From positions 18,262 to 82,261 of the forward strand of contig NZ_QVMO01000007.1 of the NCBI RefSeq assembly GCF_010501055.1: a stretch of DNA of 64,000 nucleotides, read 5' to 3'. Each line of letters starts with the position of its first letter. Within the stretch, counting starts at the first letter, position 1. The position numbers were made by a program, and so were the translations under genes. Below are positions 8,250 to 14,864 of the stretch, one piece after another. The notes beneath the pieces are model-generated. The model made no database searches and had not been told where the DNA came from. It was given only the letters and a program-made list of their open reading frames with translations. Source of the DNA: Dysgonomonas sp. 521 (GTDB lineage Bacteria; Bacteroidota; Bacteroidia; Bacteroidales; Dysgonomonadaceae).

Positions 8250-8698
8250 AACATTCTACTTATCTAAGTAATGCGAATCAGGGGTTGAAAGCAGCTCAAC
8301 TCCTGCCTGAAAGGCAGAATCTTCCTAACCGTATGCAAGCGCAGCGTAGCTTACGCAGCAAGGGGCAATTACACTCCCCCTGCCCGAAGCGGCAGGACAC
8401 ACAGTATGTCCTGTCTTTCAGACAGCTGGTATTGCTCATCCTTTTTCCGCAGGTCAATGACCCGCGGTTATGAAGATTTGGCTTTTCAAGCCATTTCTCA
8501 ACTACTGATTGGCATAAGTAACTATTTAAATTTTATACGAATATTTTATTATACCTTTTTCTTCGTTCATTTTTAGCCTGTTTTAGGCTGTTTTTTCCTT
8601 TCACTCAACTCAACCAGCGGTCACAGGAGCGAAGCGTATGTAAATAATCATCTCTAAAACATCTCTAAAAATTTGAACGAATAAAATTTAAACAGTTA
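8250..8698. other. Intergenic repeat island between yraN and the yjbR-like gene
   Basis: Two different elements fill this gap end to end: a ~245-bp hairpin-rich repeat (8270-8514) and a 182-bp MITE-like element (8518-8699). A short plus-strand open frame at 8285-8473 is repeat sequence and is not considered a gene. Confidence 0.7.
8270..8514 (+). repeat. ~245-bp composite hairpin (REP-like) repeat, copy 1
   Basis: It opens ATGCGAATCAGGGGTTGAAA and closes with a related inverted end (TCAACTACTGATTGGCAT). Inside are successive short palindromes: CTGCCTGAAAGGCAG, CTGCCCGAAGCGGCAG, GTCCTGTCTTTCAGAC, CGCAGGTCAATGACCCGCGG, and GGCTTTTCAAGCC. A near-identical inverted copy lies at 50230-50475. The design, a chain of word-loop-reverse-word units, resembles REP sequences mobilised by RAYT transposases; that link is inference. 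Confidence 0.7.
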
Positions 8699-8699
8699 C
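8518..8699. mobile_element. 182-bp MITE-like element, copy 1, supplying the yraN stop codon
   Basis: The ends are GTAACTATTTAAATTTTAT and its inverted partner ATAAAATTTAAACAGTTAC, with TAA on both flanks (8515-8517 and 8700-8702). An inverted copy of exactly the same length is at 10693-10874. On the minus strand the last element base and the duplicated target build the TAG that ends yraN. No coding sequence is present. Confidence 0.78.
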
Positions 8700-9064
8700 T
8701 AATTTACCGGAGCCATAAAAGCATCATCTATATGGTCTATCTCAAATTTCCTGCCATCCCACATTACCGCAATTATATCGAAACGGGCGGGCTGGTCTAT
8801 ATCGTTTTCCCTGAGGTAAAAATCAGCAGCCTCAACAATCCTTCTGATTTTTCCTTTCGACACCGCGTCTTCGGGATTTTCCCAGTAATCGGAACTGCGG
8901 GTCTTTACTTCTGTGAAAATAATAAATTCTTCATTACGGGCAATGATGTCTATTTCATATTTGTCACAGACCCAATTGGTATCAATAATCTCATAGCCAT
9001 TTCGCCTGAGATGGGCAACAGCTACTTCTTCTCCTTTTTTGCCTAGGTCGTTGTGTTGAGCCAT
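8699..9064 (-). CDS. yraN: YraN/UPF0102 family nuclease-like protein
   Basis: The 121-residue protein matches UPF0102: KKGEEVAVAHLRRNGYEI is the conserved first helix, and YEIDIIARNEEFIIFTEVKTRS is the PD-(D/E)XK-like core with D in EIDII and E-V-K in TEVK. The family resembles Holliday-junction resolvases, but activity is unproven. The stop codon TAG is formed at the boundary of the 182-bp element inserted at its end, so the natural C-terminus may have been slightly different. It lies 90 bp after comB across a 19-bp inverted repeat. Confidence 0.9.
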   Translation of the reverse strand: MAQHNDLGKKGEEVAVAHLRRNGYEIIDTNWVCDKYEIDIIARNEEFIIFTEVKTRSSDYWENPEDAVSKGKIRRIVEAADFYLRENDIDQPARFDIIAVMWDGRKFEIDHIDDAFMAPVN

Positions 9065-9085
9065 AATTCAATATGCTAATTAGAT

Positions 9086-9154
9086 AATGTGCCAATATGC
9101 CAATTAATTAGCAAATGATTACATCGCTTTGCGCCATTGGCATATTGGCACATT
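9086..9154. repeat. 19-bp perfect inverted repeat between comB and yraN
   Basis: AATGTGCCAATATGCCAAT at 9086-9104 is exactly complementary to 9136-9154, with a 31-base spacer. The right arm ends at the base before the comB stop codon. There is no U-tract of a clear terminator type, so it may be a repeat or an mRNA-stabilising hairpin. Confidence 0.6.
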
Positions 9155-9859
9155 TTAGACTGTTAACTGTAGACTGTCGTAAATTGGAACTAAGGATGCT
9201 GTGTCTTCCGTCAAACAATATTCTACAGAATCCTGTAAGTTATTCGCTTCAAGCCGCTTGATATGTTCCGTGCGATTAATATACTCCCTTACATCCGGCT
9301 TCGCTTCTTTCCACATTGATAAAGCAACCTGCACAGCATCGGAGGAGAAAACATATCCCCTGTCGATCAGCCTTGCAGCCAACGCCCCGCCAAAAAGTGT
9401 ATCTTCTATGTTGAAACGATTGTTCCATCCGGCACAAAGTACGATTACATCTTTTTGCTTATTTACGCAAAAGTCTGTCAGGGCACTGATATTGGAGAAC
9501 GCGCCGATAGTCAGAATATCCGCATCGCTGGCGGCATCGATAGCTTGGGTTCCGTTTGTAGTCGTGAAAACAACTTCTTTTCCTTCTACAACTTCTTTTG
9601 CATAATCGAACGGAGAATTACCGAAATCGGCGAAGTCGCAACGTTTCACATTACGCTCGGCTCCTACCAGATAGCCTTTGGCCTTGTATGCCTGCGCCTC
9701 TTCGATGGAGGCAACGGGAATGATGCACTTCGCCCCGTTCTTCAAGGCGGCACACATGGTTGTAGTTGCCCTGAATATATCTACCACCACAACTATATAA
9801 TCATTGCTGTCAGCATAGTAAGGATACAGTGCCGGAGAAAAACAAATATCTACTTTCAT
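9155..9859 (-). CDS. comB: ComB family 2-phosphosulfolactate phosphatase
   Basis: ComB removes phosphate from 2-phosphosulfolactate, known from coenzyme M synthesis in methanogens. The 234-residue protein shows the family signature VVVDIFRATTTMCAAL, followed by GAKCIIPVASIEEA, VGAERN, FGNSPFDY and FTTTNGTQAI. It is normal length. Bacteroidota do not make coenzyme M, so the true substrate here is uncertain; sulfolactate or sulfonolipid metabolism are possibilities. It begins 4 bp after kdsA on the same strand and is surely co-transcribed with it. Confidence 0.9.
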   Translation of the reverse strand: MKVDICFSPALYPYYADSNDYIVVVVDIFRATTTMCAALKNGAKCIIPVASIEEAQAYKAKGYLVGAERNVKRCDFADFGNSPFDYAKEVVEGKEVVFTTTNGTQAIDAASDADILTIGAFSNISALTDFCVNKQKDVIVLCAGWNNRFNIEDTLFGGALAARLIDRGYVFSSDAVQVALSMWKEAKPDVREYINRTEHIKRLEANNLQDSVEYCLTEDTASLVPIYDSLQLTV

Positions 9860-9863
9860 CCTT

Positions 9864-10658
9864 TTACAAAGCAGCTTTTATACGTATCAGTTTTTCCATC
9901 AATCCTTCAAGCTGGTCAAGCGGAAGCATATTCGCACCATCCGACAAAGCATTAGCCGGGTCGAAATGTGTTTCGATAAACAATCCGTCTACACCTGTAG
10001 CAATACCCGCCTTACACATGGTTTCTATCAGTTTGGGCTGGCCGCCGGTTACTCCTGACGCCTGATTTGGTTTCTGTAAACAATGTGTAGCATCCAGCAC
10101 CACAGGGAATCCAAACTCTTTCATTTCGGGTATTCCACGGAAATCGACAACAAGGTCGGAATATCCGAATGATGTTCCCCTATCAGTCAGGATCACATTG
10201 TTATTGCCCGAATCCACTACTTTTTGTGCAGCAAACTGCATACCGCTTGGTGCAAGGAATTGCCCTTTCTTTATATTCACTATCTTCCCTGTTTTTGCGG
10301 CGGCAATCAGCAGGTCGGTCTGGCGGCAGAGGAATGCCGGTATCTGTAATACATCTACATATTCGGCAGCCATAGCGGCATCATGCGTTTCGTGTATATC
10401 AGTCACTGTAGGTATCCCGAAAGTATCTCCTACCTTGCGGAGTATTTTCAACGCTTTTTCGTCACCTATTCCGGTAAAGGAATCTACACGAGAGCGGTTT
10501 GCTTTTTTATATGAACCTTTGAAAACATAAGGTATATTCAACCTGTCGGTAACTGTCTTTACCTTTTCGGCAATGCGAAGTGCCATTTCTTCCCCTTCGA
10601 TAACACATGGACCTGCCAAAAGGAAGAAGTTATCGTTTTTTAAGTCTGATATATTCAT
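9864..10658 (-). CDS. kdsA: 3-deoxy-8-phosphooctulonate (KDO-8-phosphate) synthase
   Basis: KdsA condenses phosphoenolpyruvate with arabinose-5-phosphate to make KDO-8-phosphate for lipopolysaccharide. The 264-residue protein has FFLLAGPCVIEG (PEP site), FKGSYKKANRSR, the VTDIHE segment, QIPAFLCRQTDLL and the DATHCLQKPN motif. The N-terminal region lacks the metal-binding Cys seen in metal-dependent forms at NWCG-type positions only if those are read strictly; class is not assigned here. It is followed by comB at 4 bp. Upstream, a 182-bp mobile element separates it from the likely promoter. Confidence 0.95.
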   Translation of the reverse strand: MNISDLKNDNFFLLAGPCVIEGEEMALRIAEKVKTVTDRLNIPYVFKGSYKKANRSRVDSFTGIGDEKALKILRKVGDTFGIPTVTDIHETHDAAMAAEYVDVLQIPAFLCRQTDLLIAAAKTGKIVNIKKGQFLAPSGMQFAAQKVVDSGNNNVILTDRGTSFGYSDLVVDFRGIPEMKEFGFPVVLDATHCLQKPNQASGVTGGQPKLIETMCKAGIATGVDGLFIETHFDPANALSDGANMLPLDQLEGLMEKLIRIKAAL

Positions 10659-10692
10659 TTTTTATTTGTTTGATCACTAGCTCAAATACTTA

Positions 10693-10874
10693 GTAGCTGT
10701 TTAAATTTTATTCGTTCAAATTTTTAGAACTGTTTTAGAGATGCTTTTTTCTTCCTCGAAACGATAATAGCGGGCTATTTGAGTTGAGAGAAAGGAAAAA
10801 ACAGCCGAAAACAGACTAAAAATGAACGAAGAAAAAGATATAATAAAATATTCGTATAAAATTTAAACAGTTAC
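10693..10874. mobile_element. 182-bp MITE-like element, copy 2
   Basis: It runs from GTAGCTGTTTAAATTTTAT to ATAAAATTTAAACAGTTAC, inverted relative to the copy at 8518-8699 and the same length. TTA flanks both sides (10690-10692 and 10875-10877). It sits between kdsA and its probable promoter, so kdsA mRNA would carry it in the 5' leader. Confidence 0.78.
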
Positions 10875-10878
10875 TTAT

Positions 10879-10886
10879 CAAAGGTA
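10879..10886 (-). promoter_or_regulatory. Candidate -7 element for kdsA-comB
   Basis: CAAAGGTA on the plus strand reads TACCTTTG on the minus strand, a match to TAnnTTTG. It abuts the right end of the 182-bp element. No convincing -33 TTTG was found at 19 bp. Confidence 0.35.
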
Positions 10887-11043
10887 CAAACATTATACCA
10901 TTTTGAGAAATTTTATTCGTGATCTAAAAGGAAAATTTGTTTGCCCACGTAAACTTGGTGAAAGGTGAAAGGTGAAGGGAGTAAGTTGTAGGAAATAGCG
11001 GGTATCTTATTATAATAACTCCTGAAATGCTGTATATAACAGA

Positions 11044-11051
11044 TATTTTTG
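11044..11051 (+). promoter_or_regulatory. Candidate -7 element for the 246-residue gene
   Basis: TATTTTTG fits TAnnTTTG and lies about 57 bases before the start codon. The leader also has AAGGAGA at 11092-11098, an unusually good Shine-Dalgarno sequence for this phylum. Confidence 0.35.
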
Positions 11052-11108
11052 CGTTTTCCGTAAAAACTATCTATATTAGTCTACACTTTATGAAGGAGAC
11101 AATTAACT

Positions 11109-11849
11109 ATGGATTATTTATTAGGTAAACTCCAACAAATCGGAGTTCCGGAATCCGACATTGACGCATTAAGATATTTCAGACAAAGGGGAGTGTTTAC
11201 GTTTGCAGATGAGAATTATCCCGATCGATTCTCAGAAGATATGTCTGATGGGAAAATACCCCTGATACCATTATTCCGTGATTGGGATTCTAACTATGTA
11301 TGTGTATATACAGATGGCCCCTTGAAAGGAATGGTGTGCATTGAGATTCATGATATGAGAGACCTTGCTCCGGTAAGCAGGACTATCAAAAATTTCCTGA
11401 ACGCGGCAAACAGATTATCGGATGAGGACGCGGAGTACTGTTATTATTACGACTTTGTACGCGATTATCAGGACGATCTGGACTTTCCGCTCACAGAAGG
11501 TAAATACATAGACCCGGCAGACAAAGAACGAAGGGAAAGATTGATAGAAATGTACAACGAAACGGATGATAAGGAAATCCGTTCCGACCTGCAAAATTCT
11601 ATCTATGCGTTAACCCCGAAAGACGAGTTGGAAGATACCGTCTTAGTCCTACTCGAAAAGAAAGAGTATTTCTATAAAGCCATAGACCTGATAGACAGAT
11701 ACCGATACACCTCTGCCGTGGAAAAACTGATAACAATACTTGAACAAAGCAGGCTGCCCGCTTCGCAGAGAAGCAGGCTGAGATGGAGTATAAACCAATT
11801 AGCACCGGGAAGATTGCCGAGAAAGGCGTGGTGGCAGTTTTGGAAATAA
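11109..11849 (+). CDS. Uncharacterised protein, possibly SUKH (SMI1/KNR4)-like
   Basis: I do not recognise this 246-residue protein with confidence. Residues ~50-110 (IPLFRDWDSNYVCVYTDG, then PLKGMVCIEIHDMRD and SRTIKNFLNAAN) have the order found in SMI1/KNR4 proteins: a strand-rich core reporting a residue, then a helix with F/L repeats. SUKH proteins often act as immunity factors for toxins, but no toxin is adjacent. The C-terminal half is helical, charged and ends KAWWQFWK. There is no signal peptide or membrane segment. A strong AAGGAGA precedes the start. It lies in a short run of unrecognised genes, suggesting accessory content. Confidence 0.6.
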   Translation: MDYLLGKLQQIGVPESDIDALRYFRQRGVFTFADENYPDRFSEDMSDGKIPLIPLFRDWDSNYVCVYTDGPLKGMVCIEIHDMRDLAPVSRTIKNFLNAANRLSDEDAEYCYYYDFVRDYQDDLDFPLTEGKYIDPADKERRERLIEMYNETDDKEIRSDLQNSIYALTPKDELEDTVLVLLEKKEYFYKAIDLIDRYRYTSAVEKLITILEQSRLPASQRSRLRWSINQLAPGRLPRKAWWQFWK

Positions 11850-11940
11850 GCAATGAATAAACGAGAGAAAACATATCAGCCATAAGATGAGTAACAGCTC
11901 TATAAAATTGATTTAGAAACTATACAATTATTACTTAACA

Positions 11941-12768
11941 ATGGATGCAAAACAATTATTCAGGGCATATCAGAGTAAATATTATTTAGCAAACTGGCTT
12001 GATGAAGACGGGGAAGTGGCGCAGAGTGAGGGCAAAGTAAAATGGCATTATTGCGGGGTTAGCAAAGATTTTAAAAGTGAAATTGTAAATCAGGCAATAA
12101 ACAATATGTTTACAGATGATGAAGTCTATCTGTGCATTTCATCCAATAAAAGTTCATTGGTTCCAAAAGCGCTCGCTGTCAAAGAAATTGATAATATCCT
12201 TCACAAGAAGGAAATCGGCATAATGAACCAATCATGTACAAAAATTATGCACTTCACTCTATATGGGACTTTCAAAAATGGAGTAATCAGAGAGTTCCCC
12301 AAAAGTCGGCTGAGACCCGCAGGACAACCTCTGAAGGTAGCATTCCATGCAAATATAACAGAAAAGAGCACACAGAAAGTTTCTGAGATTATTAGAAGCC
12401 GTTTTGGCAATCTCGAAATGGAGTTATGCAATGATTATGGAGGGTGTATGGAACATCTCTGGATAGATGTAGAATTGATTGAAAATCGCGACCCTTGGCC
12501 ATTCCGTTTTCAGAAAAGGGTTGACAACCCAACTTCGTATACAGAACATTACTCCTACAACGTAGGTCATTATAGCGTTAAGCCGGATTTTGAAAAACTA
12601 AAAGGATTGTTATCCGATGATGCGATTTGTGCATACATATTCGGATTATTGTATGAATCTACCCAAATTTTAGTTGACAAACAGAAGAAACTGGAAGGAT
12701 TTAATGCAACGGCATTCCGAACTGATTTTTTGTCCGCTTGCAAAAAGTTGGGATGCTGCATCCGTTAA
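11941..12768 (+). CDS. Uncharacterised protein, 275 residues
   Basis: No family is recognised. The protein starts MDAKQLFRAYQSKYYLANWLDEDGE. The middle has a strand-rich stretch (KIMHFTLYGTFKNGVIREFP) and a segment CNDYGGCMEHLWIDVELIEN; the end is helical with several Cys (CKKLGCCIR). There is no signal peptide or membrane segment, so it should be cytoplasmic. It follows the 246-residue gene by 91 bp in the same direction, and codon use is more AT-rich than in the aromatic operon downstream. Start at 11941 is the first ATG and looks right. It is real by length and by lack of any competing frame, but function is unknown. Confidence 0.6.
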   Translation: MDAKQLFRAYQSKYYLANWLDEDGEVAQSEGKVKWHYCGVSKDFKSEIVNQAINNMFTDDEVYLCISSNKSSLVPKALAVKEIDNILHKKEIGIMNQSCTKIMHFTLYGTFKNGVIREFPKSRLRPAGQPLKVAFHANITEKSTQKVSEIIRSRFGNLEMELCNDYGGCMEHLWIDVELIENRDPWPFRFQKRVDNPTSYTEHYSYNVGHYSVKPDFEKLKGLLSDDAICAYIFGLLYESTQILVDKQKKLEGFNATAFRTDFLSACKKLGCCIR

Positions 12769-12867
12769 TTCCTTTATAAGAATGTAACTGCATAAAGAAT
12801 AAAAACAGCCCCTGATAAGGAATGTGAGTGAAATAGAAATTCATTTTTGTTAAACACTGAATATTTA

Positions 12868-12897
12868 TTGTTTTTCGATAAATATTTATTATTTTTG
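12868..12897 (+). promoter_or_regulatory. Promoter of the DUF2975/HTH gene pair
   Basis: TTG at 12868-12870, a 19-base spacer and TATTTTTG at 12890-12897 match the Bacteroidota consensus TTTG-N19-TAnnTTTG well. The start codon follows 28 bases after the box, consistent with a short leader. Confidence 0.55.
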
Positions 12898-12924
12898 CAA
12901 TGTGAAATAAATTAAAAGATCATT

Positions 12925-13404
12925 ATGAAAAGAATTTCAATCGTATTCCTTCAGGCAGTCATCGTGCTTATCAGCTTGGTAGCACTTGCCTTTTTGATTT
13001 GGTTTCCCTTAACAGAGGGAAGAGCCACAAACTTAGACTTGTTCAGCATTTACTCCGACAAGTTCATTTTGTATGGATATGCAGCGTCGATTCCTTTTTT
13101 TGTAGCGTTGTACAAAGCATTCAGATTACTTGGATATATCGGACAAAACAAAGTATTCTCTGAAAATTCTGTCAAGGCCTTAAAAAGTATAAAATATTGC
13201 GCAATCGTATTAAGCATATTAATTGCAGCAGCAGGACTATACATAAAGGTATTCCACAGCAAAGATGACGACCCCGCGGGTTTTCTTGCCATGTGTATCA
13301 TGACCACTTTCGTTTCTGTTGTAGTTGCAACTGCGGCTGCAATATTTGAAAAAATATTGCAGAATGCCGTAGATATGAAATCTGAAAATGACTTGACAAT
13401 TTAA
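12925..13404 (+). CDS. DUF2975 family membrane protein
   Basis: The 159-residue protein has four hydrophobic segments: about residues 7-28 (VFLQAVIVLISLVALAFLI), 48-66, 90-108 (CAIVLSILIAAAGLYI) and 121-142 (MCIMTTFVSVVVATAAAIF). That is the topology of DUF2975. The family is regularly paired with a small YozG-type Cro/CI regulator, as here: the stop codon is 3 bp before the next start. Function is unknown; a membrane sensor or resistance module working with the regulator is an inference from this linkage. Confidence 0.8.
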   Translation: MKRISIVFLQAVIVLISLVALAFLIWFPLTEGRATNLDLFSIYSDKFILYGYAASIPFFVALYKAFRLLGYIGQNKVFSENSVKALKSIKYCAIVLSILIAAAGLYIKVFHSKDDDPAGFLAMCIMTTFVSVVVATAAAIFEKILQNAVDMKSENDLTI

Positions 13405-13407
13405 GGT

Positions 13408-13614
13408 ATGGCAATTATTGTAAACTTAGACGTGATGATGGCAAAGCGAAAGATTTCTCTTAACGAACTTTCAGGAAGAGTTGATCTTACATTATCTAAC
13501 CTCTCTATCTTAAAGACAGGGAAGGCAAAGGCTATCCGCTTTAGCACCTTAGAGGCAATATGCAAAGCATTAGACTGCCAGCCGGGTGACATATTGGAAT
13601 ATGTAGAGGATTAA
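13408..13614 (+). CDS. Small Cro/CI-type helix-turn-helix regulator (YozG-like)
   Basis: The 68-residue protein is a single HTH domain: VNLDVMMAKRKISLNELS, then LTLSNLSILKTGKAKAIRFS and TLEAICKALDCQPGDILEY. The wording is typical of the YozG-like regulators linked to DUF2975. Nothing besides the DNA-binding domain is present, so any signal must come through the partner. The start MAIIVNLDVMM follows the DUF2975 stop by 3 bp. It probably regulates its own two-gene operon. Confidence 0.88.
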   Translation: MAIIVNLDVMMAKRKISLNELSGRVDLTLSNLSILKTGKAKAIRFSTLEAICKALDCQPGDILEYVED

Positions 13615-13706
13615 GAAGCGGTTTGAATTATATAGAAACAAAGGTAAAACTCAAAATTATGAGGAAATAAGAAAAACATATTTCTGAATAAAAAAACAAT
13701 AAATTG

Positions 13707-13736
13707 TTTGCAATATTCAAAAAAGTATTACTTTTG
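13707..13736 (+). promoter_or_regulatory. Promoter of the pheA leader and aromatic operon
   Basis: TTTG at 13707-13710 and TACTTTTG at 13729-13736 fit the -33 and -7 elements with an 18-base spacer. Transcription would begin near 13743, about 23 bases before the leader-peptide ATG. Confidence 0.6.
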
Positions 13737-13765
13737 TACTCACATTCAAAACAAGAAACATTAGA

Positions 13766-13822
13766 ATGAAGAATTTTTCTTATACATACTTTTTCTTTTT
13801 TTACTTTTACTTTAAAAGGTAA
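13766..13822 (+). CDS. pheL: Phe/Tyr-rich leader peptide of the pheA operon
   Basis: This 18-codon frame reads MKNFSYTYFFFFYFYFKR and stops at TAA. Seven of 18 residues are Phe and four are Tyr, with a solid run of aromatic codons from position 8 to 16. It lies between a good promoter and a terminator in front of pheA. This is the classical layout of a ribosome-mediated attenuator: when charged Phe or Tyr tRNA is scarce, the ribosome stalls in the run. The stop codon is followed without a gap by the antiterminator arm at 13823, so a ribosome reaching the stop would cover it. It is too short for normal gene calling. The symbol is by analogy only. Confidence 0.85.
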   Translation: MKNFSYTYFFFFYFYFKR

Positions 13823-13885
13823 GACAGGATTTTGTATGAGAAAATTGAAATGAAATAAAGCAATATCAATATATAGAATCCTGTC
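13823..13885 (+). promoter_or_regulatory. Antiterminator of the pheA attenuator
   Basis: GACAGGATT at 13823-13831 can pair with AATCCTGTC at 13877-13885 over nine bases. The second arm is also the left arm of the terminator, so the two structures exclude each other. The first arm starts right after the leader-peptide stop codon. Confidence 0.75.
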
Positions 13886-13906
13886 AGGTATGACAGGATT
13901 TTTTTT
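13877..13906 (+). terminator. Attenuator terminator upstream of pheA
   Basis: AATCCTGTC (13877-13885), a loop AGGTAT, GACAGGATT (13892-13900) and a run of T to 13906 form a perfect 9-bp intrinsic terminator 15 bases before the pheA start. It stands at the front of an operon, so it must be conditional. Confidence 0.85.
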
Positions 13907-13921
13907 ATAATTAATTACAGT

Positions 13922-14800
13922 ATGAAAAGAGTTGCAATACAAGGAGGACTGGGTGCCTATCATGGGATAGCCGCGGAGAATTTTTTCGGGGAAGAAGTAG
14001 AAATCGTCCCGTGCATCACTTTTCGAGACATCTTTGCCACCATCAAAAAAGAGCCGAACACCATCGGCATTATGGCTATAGAAAATACAATAGCCGGCAG
14101 CCTTCTGGGCAACTACGAGTTGCTCAAGGTAAACAAACTGCCCATAGCAGGAGAATACAAACAGCGCATCTCCCACTGTCTGGCAGCCCTGCCCGGCAAG
14201 ACGATCCATGACATCAAGGAAGTGGAATCGCATCCGATAGCACTGATGCAGTGCACCGAATTTCTGGACACGCTCCCGGGTGTGAGAATCATAGAGCATG
14301 AAGATACGGCTCTGGCTGCAAAGGATGTGGCTGAGAAGAACCTGTCGTCTACGGCTGCAATATGCAGCACAAAGGCTGCCGAAATATACGGACTGAACAT
14401 TTTAGCGAGGGGAATTGAGACTAACAAGCACAATTTTACTCGCTTTCTTATTTTTGGGAATCCGTGGGTGGTAGACGAACTGCAAAAGAATGAGGTTTTG
14501 AACAAATCATCTATTGTATTCACCACGCCACACAACGAAGGCAGCCTGTCGAAAGTATTATCCGTATTTTCTTTCTATGGCATCAACCTTACCAAGATAC
14601 AATCGCTGCCTATAATCGGGCGTGAATGGGAATACCAGTTCTATGTAGACCTGACGTTCTCCGACCTGACCCGCTACAAGCAATCGCTACAGGCAATACG
14701 CCCGTTGACAAGTGATTTGAAAATGCTGGGGGAATATCCAGATGGTAAACAAAGCCCCCTTAATCCCCCAGAGGGGGAAACCCAGAGTAAAGAAATATAA
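13922..14800 (+). CDS. pheA: Prephenate dehydratase
   Basis: PheA converts prephenate to phenylpyruvate. The 292-residue protein has the dehydratase domain (VAIQGGLGAYHGIAAENFF, then GIMAIENTIAGS) with the catalytic TRF motif in KHNFTRFLIFGNP near residue 172, and a C-terminal ACT domain (HNEGSLSKVLSVFSFYGINL) for Phe feedback. The Phe-binding ESRP motif of the ACT domain reads QSLP, so feedback may differ. No chorismate mutase is fused; that activity is on the DAHP synthase gene downstream. The last ~16 codons (after GEYPDG) run into a GC-rich repeat and look acquired. Expression should be governed by the leader attenuator. Confidence 0.95.
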   Translation: MKRVAIQGGLGAYHGIAAENFFGEEVEIVPCITFRDIFATIKKEPNTIGIMAIENTIAGSLLGNYELLKVNKLPIAGEYKQRISHCLAALPGKTIHDIKEVESHPIALMQCTEFLDTLPGVRIIEHEDTALAAKDVAEKNLSSTAAICSTKAAEIYGLNILARGIETNKHNFTRFLIFGNPWVVDELQKNEVLNKSSIVFTTPHNEGSLSKVLSVFSFYGINLTKIQSLPIIGREWEYQFYVDLTFSDLTRYKQSLQAIRPLTSDLKMLGEYPDGKQSPLNPPEGETQSKEI

Positions 14801-14859
14801 TTATTAACTAACTAAACAGACACCCTCTCTGTATTTCCCCTCGGGGGACTAAGGGGGCT
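14753..14859. repeat. Inverted repeat pair across the pheA 3' end and the spacer
   Basis: AGCCCCCTTAATCCCCCAG at 14753-14771 with the following GGGGG is nearly complementary to 14834-14859 (CCCCTCGGGGGACTAAGGGG core). The left arm lies inside the pheA frame and encodes SPLNPPEGE. Related words (GCCCCCTAACCCCC and CCCCCGAAGGGGG) occur at 16022-16046, 44186-44293 and 52729-52788. Confidence 0.7.
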
Positions 14860-14864
14860 CGAAT

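Larger units (their letters stand above)
10659..11108. other. Divergent intergenic region between kdsA and the 246-residue gene
   Basis: It contains the 182-bp element (10693-10874), a minus-strand promoter-like box next to it, a short tandem GGTGAAA stretch (about 10968-10990, three units), and a plus-strand -7 box at 11044-11051 ahead of the next gene. No small gene is seen. Confidence 0.6.

Noticed and set aside
8285..8473. Open frame within a repeat
   Set aside because: It is the translation of a composite hairpin element found again at 50230-50475.
10960..10990. Short tandem GGTGAAA units considered as CRISPR-like or VNTR
   Set aside because: Only about three 7-base units, without spacers; too little for an array.
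13628..14299. Minus-strand open frame of 223 codons
   Set aside because: It is antisense to the pheA leader and the first half of pheA; both real features are well supported.
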